Source: CAVXEF01 sp963827315 (GTDB lineage Bacteria > Planctomycetota > Phycisphaerae > Sedimentisphaerales > Anaerobacaceae). From it: a stretch of DNA of 64,000 bases. The DNA lies in NCBI GenBank assembly GCA_963827315.1, contig CAWHAL010000004.1:558001-622000 (forward strand), written 5' to 3'. Of this stretch, positions 53,488 through 60,565 are shown in pieces (position 1 is the stretch's first letter; each line of letters opens with the position of its first letter). A model generated the notes under the pieces. That model did no database searches, had not been told where the DNA came from, and saw only the letters and a list, made by a program, of their open reading frames with translations. The translations under genes were made by a program, and so were the position numbers.

Positions 53488-54282
53488 TCAGGTTGCATAA
53501 CTGTGCAGACTCGGGAATAGTCGGGACAAATTCGCCCATAGGAGAGTTATCACGATCAGTGCCATACCTGCGAGGACCCACGTACTGTTGATACGCGGAT
53601 ATTTTTTGCCGAACATGTAGCGGAAGTGGAAATATCCGACGTAAACCAGCCACGATGCGAGCGACCACAATTCCTTCGGGTCCCAGTTCCAGTAATCACC
53701 CCAGGCCAGCTGCCCCCAGTAGCTGCCGAGCACAAGCCCCAGTGTCAATAGTGGAAACCCCGCCCGAACCATATAGTACGTCGCTGCCTCTGCGTCGAGT
53801 GGTTCTTCGCCGGGATTGGGATTTCTGCCCGCAAATTGCGCAAGGGCTTGGAAGGCAGCCTTTGCCATAAAAATATATGAAAGCATATAGACTGCAACAT
53901 GAGGGATAAACAACCAGCATTGTAATGCCGGTGGAAGTTGCTGTGGTTCTGCACCGAAGACAAACCCAGCAGGCACGAGAACCATCACCCCGATGAGCAT
54001 ATCAGCGCTGTAGCCTCCGGTGCGAAGTACCCGCCTGCAAAAAACTGAGGTGGGAAAAATCATCATACCGAGGCTCAAAAATACCTCGAACAAATTCTGC
54101 ATAGGTATATGACGCACGTGGTACCAGCGATATGTAAAGGACACAACTGCTGTTATGAATCCGAGCAGATATAAGATATGTCCTGCCTTTCGGTATTTAA
54201 GCAGTGTGGCTGCAAAAGCCAGAAGGTAGCTTGCCATAGCAAGATAAATCAGCAGGCCTTGAACTGTATATTTAATCTCCAT
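53488..54282 (-). CDS. ccsA: Cytochrome c biogenesis protein CcsA (heme exporter)
   Basis: 264 residues from ATG 54282 (MEIKYTVQGLL); a longer frame to 54342 overlaps resB. About eight membrane helices. The WWD heme motif WGQLAWGDYWNWDPKELWSL and flanking His residues (YHVRHIPMQN, FIPHVAVYML, YVGYFHFRYM) identify system II ResC/CcsA. With ResB it carries heme out and attaches it to apocytochrome c. It overlaps the resB 3' end by 11 bp. Confidence 0.93.
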   Translation of the reverse strand: MEIKYTVQGLLIYLAMASYLLAFAATLLKYRKAGHILYLLGFITAVVSFTYRWYHVRHIPMQNLFEVFLSLGMMIFPTSVFCRRVLRTGGYSADMLIGVMVLVPAGFVFGAEPQQLPPALQCWLFIPHVAVYMLSYIFMAKAAFQALAQFAGRNPNPGEEPLDAEAATYYMVRAGFPLLTLGLVLGSYWGQLAWGDYWNWDPKELWSLASWLVYVGYFHFRYMFGKKYPRINSTWVLAGMALIVITLLWANLSRLFPSLHSYAT

Positions 54283-54957
54283 CTGGCACGCCTTTTTTCC
54301 TGAATATATCTCGCAGCCAGAATTGCCAGATAACGCCGACACAAAGCATCACATACCCGGCATACACAAAACCCAGCCCCGTGTCAGAAACAACCATAAG
54401 CACGCTGTATTGACCCTCTTGAGCATCGTACGAATGCTGGTAGAAATAGTATCCGCCGTAATGCAGCGGGTGGTTGACCTCCACATTCTTTTCGGCAACG
54501 GTCTTGCCGTTTTTGATAACAGCCAGACTGCTTATGTAATCGCGCACCACTGCCCTTTGGGGTTCATAATAATCTACCCTGAATTCCTTCAGCCTTATTG
54601 AGAATGGCAGTTCTTTTATCTCGCCATCTTTCTCTGTTTCGACCTCGTTACTTTCCTGGCCCTGATAGAGCAGCATCCGTCCTTTGTGAATCTTGTTTGT
54701 TCCCGGAAGTTTCTGCTGAAATCTGTGCCCTGCATCTGAGCCCAGCATCGCCCCGACAAGTGCTAAGATACAGCCGATATGAATTAACAACCCGTGGTGA
54801 GCCCGCCTGCGCTGAGCGAAGCCTGCACTGAGCGAAGTCGAAGGGTCGAAGTGTCGAATCCACAGCCGCCGAAAGATTATACTTCCTCCTGTGAGCACCA
54901 AAACCAGCGTAAACCAGCAGGCTGCCAGCGCAGGACTGTTGAAAAAGTTTTGCGCCG
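54272..54957 (-). CDS. resB: ResB/CcsB-like cytochrome c biogenesis protein, body (frame-broken)
   Basis: About 228 residues: AQNFFNSPALAACWFTLVLV, then two membrane segments around a periplasmic loop (SIRLKEFRVDYYEPQRA, HYGGYYFYQHSYD) and the C-terminal helix GLGFVYAGYVMLCVGVIWQF, as in short ResB proteins. The true start is ATG 55053 (see next entry); the frame from 55027 begins with out-of-frame residues. Near residues RRLWIRHFDPSTSLSAGFAQ the coding sequence is made of an inserted dispersed repeat. The frame shift is at 54942-54955. Confidence 0.8.
54805..54856. repeat. CTGAGCGAAG-type repeat inside resB
   Basis: GCCTGCGCTGAGCGAA and GCCTGCACTGAGCGAAGTCG occur back to back, then AAGGGTCGAAGTGTCG. 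This is a dispersed intergenic-type word (relative at about 21289) lying in frame in resB, where it encodes DPSTSLSAG. Confidence 0.6.
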
Positions 54958-55053
54958 CGCAGAGCCGAGGAAAGCTCCGTAGATTGACAAGAGAATCAGC
55001 AGTATGATTGCTATAAGAGCAGCCCACAGCATACTATAATGCAATTTGTTCAT
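54942..55053 (-). pseudogene. N-terminal piece of resB
   Basis: From ATG 55053: MNKLHYSMLWAALIAIILL, then ILLSIYGAFLGSAR, a typical ResB first membrane helix ending IYGAFLG. It then runs out of frame at GCGGCGCAAAACTTTTTC; the family continues AQNFFNSP, which is present one base away. Too short to appear as a gene by itself. Confidence 0.7.
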
Positions 55054-55269
55054 TTATTTTGCCTGTTGGAAGTTCGTAAAAAATCCCGCGCTGCTTGTGT
55101 ACAATACTAACCGCAGATTCCCGCAGCGCCAAGAGTGTCCGGCTCAGGAAAAAATAATTATCGCAGGAAAATTTGTCTGCAATTGTACTCAGCAGCTTTT
55201 GTGCTGATAAAATGGAGTTGAAAACTTATGGAAGGAAATTCAACCAGCAATACAAATGAGGTTTCCGAT

Positions 55270-57618
55270 TTAGCCGTCTTGTCGTTCTCTGGCACCAGCT
55301 TCACAGCTCGCAACTAACTGCGCTTGTTTTTCCTCTGAAGGTTTCTGTGCCGGCAGCGTGAACCAGAATGTCGAGCCTTGGTCGTATGTTGAGCTGACCC
55401 CGACATCGCCCCCGTGACGCTCCACAATTTTCTTGCAGACCGCAAGGCCTATACCTGAACCTTCGTATTCCTGTCTCGAATGGAGCCGCCTGAACATAAC
55501 AAAGATGTTCTTGAACTGCTCCTGCTTTATCCCGATGCCGTTGTCCATTATCTCTACTCGGACCATATCATTATCTGTAGCGCCCGAGCGAATAGTAATC
55601 TGCGGGACAGTTCCTTTCTTCTGGTACTTCAGTCCGTTCGCTATGAGGTTCTGCATAAGCTGTCTTACCTGTGCAGGGTCGCCGTTGACAGTGTGTAGTT
55701 GCTCGGGAACCAGTATCTTGGCGCCGGTCTCTTCAATTTTTACCGCAAGCTCAACTTCACACAATTCCTTAACCGCCTGGTTCAGGTCAACCATCTCAAA
55801 AGCTACTCCACGCGTGGTTACTCTCGAATAGGTCAGCAGTGCATCTATCATCTGCTGCATTCGCTTTGCCCCATCTATCATAAACCTGAAGTTCTCCTTA
55901 TCGTCGTCGTTTAGATTATCTTTAAGGGAAGCGGACAAAATTTCTCCAAATGCGGATATCTTTCGCAGAGGCTCACGCAGGTCATGAGACGCAATATAAA
56001 CAAAGTCCTTCAGTTCATTATTCGCCCTGCCGAGTTTGGCTATGGTACTTTCAAGGTCCCTGTTCAGTCGTTTCATTGTTTCTTCAGCCTGTTTTTGCTG
56101 CGTAATATCGATATCCGAGCCTCTGTAACCGACCAGATTGCCGTCATCGTCGAGTATAGGCACCCCGCTGGTCATTAACCAGACGGCTTGGCCGTTCTTA
56201 TGTACATTTACATTTAGAAAACCCTTGAAAGCCTGTTTCTCTGAAAACTTCTCAAATGCCGGTCTTTTTGCCTCGTCTCTGTCCTCTGTTGCAAACAGGT
56301 CGTAAAAATGTTTCTTCCCGACAACTTCTTCCGGCTTATAGCCGAGCAGGTCTTCAACTACGGGACTTGAATAGGTATACAGACCGTTTGCATCGACCTC
56401 CCACACCCATTCAGAAGCATTACCGACAATCTCTTGAAACCGCTTTTCGCTTTCCTTTAGTTTGTGTTCGGCCTTCTTACGCGCGGTGATGTCGACAAAA
56501 GCCTCAAGCAGCACATCTTCATCGCCAAGCTCTAGTTGGACGACGCTTTTAAGTATCGGGACCTCTTTACCGTCCTTTGTAACTAATTTTCTTTCGGAGT
56601 TGTCGATAATCTGGTTCTGGTCAAGAATAGGACAATTGTTTTCATCGGCTGGACACAGGGTTTGATGACATAAATGTCCGACAAGTTCATTTTCGCTGTA
56701 TCCTGTGAGCCGTCGGGCGGCAACATTGGCCTGCCTGATTTTCTTGTCTTTTCCGACGACCATAACGCCGAACGGCATTGCATCCAGCATATCCTGAAGC
56801 AGTTTTCTGGACTTTTTGATCTCCTCTTCAGCCTTTTTGCGCTCAGCTATCTCTCGATTGAGGTTATCTACGGAAGTGGTGCTCTGCTGTAAATCTGCCG
56901 TCATTGTGTTGAAGGCGTCCGCGATTTGACCGATTTCATCATGGGTTTTAATATCAACCCTTTTTTCAAGATTTCGGCTTTTTGTGATGTCCTTCATCGT
57001 GTTTAAAATAACAGCCAGTGGAGATGTCAGCATCATAGTTAAACCGATTAACAGCAGCACCGCTGCCAGCCCAAAGCTCGATATGAGCACGACATTACAT
57101 TTATTGATTAACTCGAAAATCTTGTCGTTAATGATTTTGGTCGGCGAACAAATCACAACAGCGTATTTATAATGGTTCGCCTTGTCCCCAAAGGGAAGCA
57201 CAGCGAAATAAGTGCTCTTATTATTCTCCTTTATAGAATGAATTTCCGTCTTGCCCGCTGTAATGGATGAAAGGACAACTTTCTGAGTCAGCTTTTTACC
57301 CTCATAGTGAGAATCATTATGAAAAATGATTGTCCCTTCCCCGTCGATTACCATGGCCTGTATGATATGCTTGTTTTTCTTTATGAGTTCCCGGCACTGC
57401 TCGCTGAACCCCTCGATATCTCTGGTTGCAATCCCTAACGAAGTGATTCGTTCCAGTTGCGTCTGAAGATTACTCCCCAGTATTAGCAGTTCCGAATGTA
57501 GCTCAGACTTGTAGTCCTTTTCCAGGATTTGACTGATAAGAAATAGATTCAGCGCACTCGTGGCTATCACCGTCGCCGCAAAAATAATCAAAATCTTGGC
57601 TCGTATGCTTACTCGCAT
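55270..57618 (-). CDS. Membrane PAS sensor histidine kinase
   Basis: 782 residues. Membrane helix about 10-30, periplasmic sensor (about 33-170), second helix about 172-195, HAMP about 195-250 (THDEIGQIADAFNTMTADL), coiled coil, PAS-1 about 275-390, PAS-2/PAC about 395-520 (ASEWVWEVDANGLYTYSSP), HisKA with the phospho-acceptor in IASHDLREPLRKISAFGEIL, HATPase_c with MQNLIANGLKY, DNGIGI and GSGIGLAVCKKIVERHGGD. PAS-1 carries CHQTLCPADENNCPI, a Cys-rich insert found in some redox-type PAS domains. No response regulator is adjacent. Signal unknown. Confidence 0.9.
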   Translation of the reverse strand: MRVSIRAKILIIFAATVIATSALNLFLISQILEKDYKSELHSELLILGSNLQTQLERITSLGIATRDIEGFSEQCRELIKKNKHIIQAMVIDGEGTIIFHNDSHYEGKKLTQKVVLSSITAGKTEIHSIKENNKSTYFAVLPFGDKANHYKYAVVICSPTKIINDKIFELINKCNVVLISSFGLAAVLLLIGLTMMLTSPLAVILNTMKDITKSRNLEKRVDIKTHDEIGQIADAFNTMTADLQQSTTSVDNLNREIAERKKAEEEIKKSRKLLQDMLDAMPFGVMVVGKDKKIRQANVAARRLTGYSENELVGHLCHQTLCPADENNCPILDQNQIIDNSERKLVTKDGKEVPILKSVVQLELGDEDVLLEAFVDITARKKAEHKLKESEKRFQEIVGNASEWVWEVDANGLYTYSSPVVEDLLGYKPEEVVGKKHFYDLFATEDRDEAKRPAFEKFSEKQAFKGFLNVNVHKNGQAVWLMTSGVPILDDDGNLVGYRGSDIDITQQKQAEETMKRLNRDLESTIAKLGRANNELKDFVYIASHDLREPLRKISAFGEILSASLKDNLNDDDKENFRFMIDGAKRMQQMIDALLTYSRVTTRGVAFEMVDLNQAVKELCEVELAVKIEETGAKILVPEQLHTVNGDPAQVRQLMQNLIANGLKYQKKGTVPQITIRSGATDNDMVRVEIMDNGIGIKQEQFKNIFVMFRRLHSRQEYEGSGIGLAVCKKIVERHGGDVGVSSTYDQGSTFWFTLPAQKPSEEKQAQLVASCEAGARERQDG

Positions 57619-57835
57619 TGGTATTTGCCGCTGGTCCCTTTTTTTCTTGAGATTCTTTATTCTTTCGGCGCAGAGGCCTCAGCCCAGCGCAGCTTCTCTG
57701 CACACACATTATCGGCTTATCCGTAATGTTATTTAACCGCCTGTTGGCGAAAAGATGTGAAAATTCCCCGAAAATCCTTGCTGTTTCAGCCCTTAGCGTA
57801 TTTACCGGACCATCCCCCTTGTGGTCGTATATTTG

Positions 57836-57868
57836 GGAACCCCCGAAGTCTTGCAATTCGGGGGTTCC
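57836..57868. terminator. 12-bp-stem hairpin after the two-repeat exported protein gene
   Basis: GGAACCCCCGAA, 9-nt loop, TTCGGGGGTTCC: perfect 12-bp stem, 19 bp beyond the minus-strand stop at 57887. No T-run follows on the minus strand (CAAATATACG), so Rho-independent action is doubtful. AACCCCC...GGGGGTT edges resemble the hairpin family at 12934-13066. Confidence 0.45.
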
Positions 57869-57886
57869 TAAATAAATACCTGATTA

Positions 57887-58675
57887 CTATGGCTTCTTTT
57901 CCTCGGTTTTCTTCTCAGGAGCCGGCGCGTTTGGCTCAGCTTTCTTGACCTCAGCGGCCTTTTTCACTTCCTCGGCCTTGCCCGCTGTTACACGCGTCGC
58001 ATTTGCCTCACGCTCGCCGCGCTCATTTTTGAGCACGCCTTTTATATTATCGCCCTCAACGGTCCCCTCGAATGTCAACGTAAATTCCCTGCCCCCGAAT
58101 CTGCTGGTGCGGGTAAACGTCAGCTTGCCGCCTTCGAACTTAATATCTGAAATGATATTTTCTCCTCTTTGGGCTTCCCATTTGCCCGCCAGCGTTCCGT
58201 CAGCGTTCTTGGTGATAATCAGCTTCTCGACGATTTCACGAGCCGGCGTCGTAACATTCATCTGCCACTCGCCTACAATCGCATCTTCGCCCGTCTTGGC
58301 TTCGCCCTGCAGCGTCCCCTCGAATGTGGAATCACCCCACTGGCCCTGTCCTTTACCTGTAATTTTGCCGCCCTCGACTGTGCCATCGTACGTTGTCTTC
58401 ATTTGTTGGTCGCCAAAACTGCTCGTCTGCACAAACTTCACCTTGCCATTCGCGAATGTAATATCCGATAGTGTGCTTTCGCCCCGTTGAGTCGTCCACT
58501 TTCCTTCATACTTGCCTTCAGCGTTCTTCGTAATTGTCATTGTCGCCGTCGATGTCCGGGCCGGCATCTGGCTTTTGAACGCCCACTCGCCTACCGCTCC
58601 TTCTGCTGCGATAACAATCGCCGCCGGCATAACGAATGCCAGCACCACTCCTGCCATTACTGCTCTCTTACTCAT
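57887..58675 (-). CDS. Exported protein with two beta-rich repeats
   Basis: 262 residues. Signal peptide AVMAGVVLAFVMPAAIVIAA. Two homologous ~95-residue units (about 27-125 and 132-228): both have GEWxxxxxxPAR, TKNAxGxxxGKWxxQRGE and SDIxFxxGKxxFxxTSxFG then G-rich strands. This reads like small lipocalin or calycin-like beta domains. The C-terminus is a charged Lys/Glu/Ala/Pro tail (KKAEPNAPAPEKKTEEKKP). AGGAG precedes the ATG. Periplasmic; ligand unknown. No relatives adjacent. Confidence 0.7.
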   Translation of the reverse strand: MSKRAVMAGVVLAFVMPAAIVIAAEGAVGEWAFKSQMPARTSTATMTITKNAEGKYEGKWTTQRGESTLSDITFANGKVKFVQTSSFGDQQMKTTYDGTVEGGKITGKGQGQWGDSTFEGTLQGEAKTGEDAIVGEWQMNVTTPAREIVEKLIITKNADGTLAGKWEAQRGENIISDIKFEGGKLTFTRTSRFGGREFTLTFEGTVEGDNIKGVLKNERGEREANATRVTAGKAEEVKKAAEVKKAEPNAPAPEKKTEEKKP

Positions 58676-58839
58676 AATTCGATTCTCCTAAAAAAGCTTT
58701 TCGGCCTCGATTCAGACAGCCATATAGAATAACTGAAGTAAAGACGTTCATCCACCTATTTTTATTGCATGTCCGCTGTTTCGCAACGAATGCGCAAGCG
58801 AAATTGAGAAAAATTCGCATCAAACGCGCAAGTCGAGTG

Positions 58840-58905
58840 AAAAAAATGCAAAAAAGTGTAAGAAATTTGCAAAAATTCGTAAAAATTTCAAAAAATTAGC
58901 AAAAA
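58840..58905. promoter_or_regulatory. Phased A-tracts, predicted intrinsically bent DNA
   Basis: Seven A-tracts (58840-58846, 58850-58855, 58863-58865, 58871-58875, 58881-58885, 58890-58895, 58901-58905) with centres 9 to 11.5 bp apart, mean close to 10 bp, i.e. one helical turn. All A-runs are on the plus strand. Such phasing bends DNA; it is ~330 bp upstream of the GTPase-protease module. Confidence 0.6.
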
Positions 58906-59156
58906 TTGTACCGTTTTGAGCCTGTTTTGAGCAGCGATTGAAGTACCCCCTTGCGCATTTGATTGAATCCCAATTCGTCGGGATTAGACGCTGATTGCGC
59001 AGATTAACACAGATTTTTTTAGACGCGGATTGGGTGGAATTTGGTTTGTAGCGGAGCGGATTGAAGGGCGATATTCAGCTCTATTTTTCCTTGCTTGGCC
59101 GCTATAAAACAGGTATAGTGGAGCGGACAAGTGAATAGTTTTTTGCACTGGACTTT

Positions 59157-59216
59157 TGGCGCGTCGGCGGCTTCGCCAGGCCCGTTGACGATACAGCCCA
59201 TCACGGCGATGCGCAT
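59157..59216 (-). pseudogene. Remnant of ispG (gcpE)
   Basis: Minus strand reads MRIAVMGCIVNGPGEAADAP, matching the conserved IspG C-terminal motif with cluster Cys and NGPGEA. Only ~20 codons are left; the following residues are unrelated. A relic of the MEP-pathway gene for 4-hydroxy-3-methylbut-2-enyl diphosphate synthase, not an active gene. Confidence 0.65.
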
Positions 59217-59238
59217 TGACATATGAAAGGGGATAATT

Positions 59239-59526
59239 ATGCCTAAGTTTGCTGTCGGACTCGTTTCAGCAGCGTTTGCCCTTGTTATTGGTTTTACCTG
59301 TGGTGCGCTGCTTACCGTTCCCAAGAATTCAAGGATGGAAATTTTAGTCAATGAGAACAGGGCTTTTAAGGAAAACGTTACCGACCTTGAAAACAAAGTC
59401 CTATCACTTCAAATTGACGTGAACAGTTTAAAAGAAAACAATCAACAGTTGAAAGATCGACTTCTTCAAGCATACAAGGAAAAGGAGGACTCACGCTCAA
59501 CAACTGGAACACCTGCTTCTCCCTAA
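59239..59526 (+). CDS. Small membrane-anchored coiled-coil protein
   Basis: 95 residues, AAAGGGG before ATG. N-terminal helix FAVGLVSAAFALVIGFTCGA anchors it; the rest is a heptad-rich coiled coil (ENRAFKENVTDLENKVLSLQ, IDVNSLKENNQQLKDRLL) with a short Ser/Thr tail. It precedes the GTPase gene by 36 bp on the same strand, so it may be part of the same module. No family recognised. Confidence 0.65.
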   Translation: MPKFAVGLVSAAFALVIGFTCGALLTVPKNSRMEILVNENRAFKENVTDLENKVLSLQIDVNSLKENNQQLKDRLLQAYKEKEDSRSTTGTPASP

Positions 59527-59562
59527 GAATACGACCATTGCATATTAAAAACGACCTAAAAT

Positions 59563-60549
59563 ATGGAGTTTCAAATAACTATGAGTTCAGGAATCAACAA
59601 AGGATCGTCAGAAAAGTTAATTGATCGCGATAAGATCTACCAGCGTGACAGAATCGTCGTCATAGGACGTCGTTCATCGGGTAAGACGGTTTATATTTCC
59701 CTGCTTTATGACAAACTATGGAAGTCAGGTAGCGATATCAAGGTTAAAGCGGTCAAAGGGGCCAGCCACGCTCAATTCATTAAAACGGCAGCGAATATCC
59801 GACAAGGTCAATGGCCTCCCGCTACTCAGGGCATTTCTCAATCATTTATTGAGATTGATTATAGAGACCAAAACCGCCTGATGGTGGTACTCGACTATCC
59901 GGGGGAACTTTTCACAGATGCTTTTGTCAAAGATATCGAGTCCAAAGAAGTTGACACATTGCTTGAGCATATAGACCGTGCATCCGCTGTAATTCTCTTG
60001 ATCGACCCGGTACACGTAGTGGAAGGTGATATAGATTCGCAGATAGACAATAATTACGGTTTCCTACAGGCAATAACTCGAATACAAAACTGGCCCGGAG
60101 GCAAAGATATCCCCGTTGTATTAATCCTTACCAAAATCGACCAAAATTACCCTATTCTAAAACAACACGGTGGAACACGTGCTTTTGTTGAAGAATACTT
60201 CTCTTTACTAATAAAAACAACACGTCACCTCAAGGTTTGCACAATATCTGCTATATCTGGGGCAGATTCTAAAATTAAAGATGACCTATGTGCTCTCGAA
60301 ATACCGCTTCAATACTGTCTCGATCGTCTTTCTTCCGTCGAGGCAAAGACAGATGATATTAATCGAAACAAAAGAATCAAAAACTACTGCATAGAGCTGG
60401 AAAACAAAGAAAAGACACGAAATATAGTTACCCGCATAGTTTGGCTGCTTATATGGAGCATTCTGTTTGTTCTGCTATTAATGGCAGTATTACATTTTCT
60501 GCCATCAACAGTTTGGACTAACTTGTGGGATAATATCATCGGCAAATAA
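59563..60549 (+). CDS. Membrane-anchored DO-GTPase-like P-loop protein
   Basis: 328 residues. Walker A GRRSSGKT at 35-42, Walker B VVLDYPGELF near 108, base motif LILTKIDQN near 190, then a C-terminal membrane helix (WSILFVLLLMAVLHFLP) about 290-312. AVILLIDPVHVV and ISQSFIEIDYRDQNRLMVV fit the TRAFAC-type double-GTPase (DO-GTPase) family described from NTP-dependent conflict systems. Cytoplasmic GTPase tethered to the membrane. 17 bp before the large partner gene. GTP hydrolysis not proven. Confidence 0.7.
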   Translation: MEFQITMSSGINKGSSEKLIDRDKIYQRDRIVVIGRRSSGKTVYISLLYDKLWKSGSDIKVKAVKGASHAQFIKTAANIRQGQWPPATQGISQSFIEIDYRDQNRLMVVLDYPGELFTDAFVKDIESKEVDTLLEHIDRASAVILLIDPVHVVEGDIDSQIDNNYGFLQAITRIQNWPGGKDIPVVLILTKIDQNYPILKQHGGTRAFVEEYFSLLIKTTRHLKVCTISAISGADSKIKDDLCALEIPLQYCLDRLSSVEAKTDDINRNKRIKNYCIELENKEKTRNIVTRIVWLLIWSILFVLLLMAVLHFLPSTVWTNLWDNIIGK

Positions 60550-60565
60550 AGACGGTCATCAAAAT

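Larger units (their letters stand above)
58676..59238. other. 563-bp spacer with A-tract array and gene debris
   Basis: No intact gene. It contains a phased A-tract run (58840-58905), a GATTGCGCAGATTAACACAG word near 58990 with a poly-T, and a 20-codon ispG relic (59157-59216). The minus-strand frame 59019-59396 is an accidental ORF that passes through the relic and the next gene's antisense. Confidence 0.6.

Noticed and set aside
57836..57868. Strong intrinsic terminator
   Set aside because: Excellent stem but no T-run on the minus strand; kept only as a moderate-confidence hairpin.
59019..59396. 125-residue minus-strand protein
   Set aside because: Only about 20 residues match IspG; the rest is antisense of the coiled-coil gene and low-complexity sequence, so treated as a relic.
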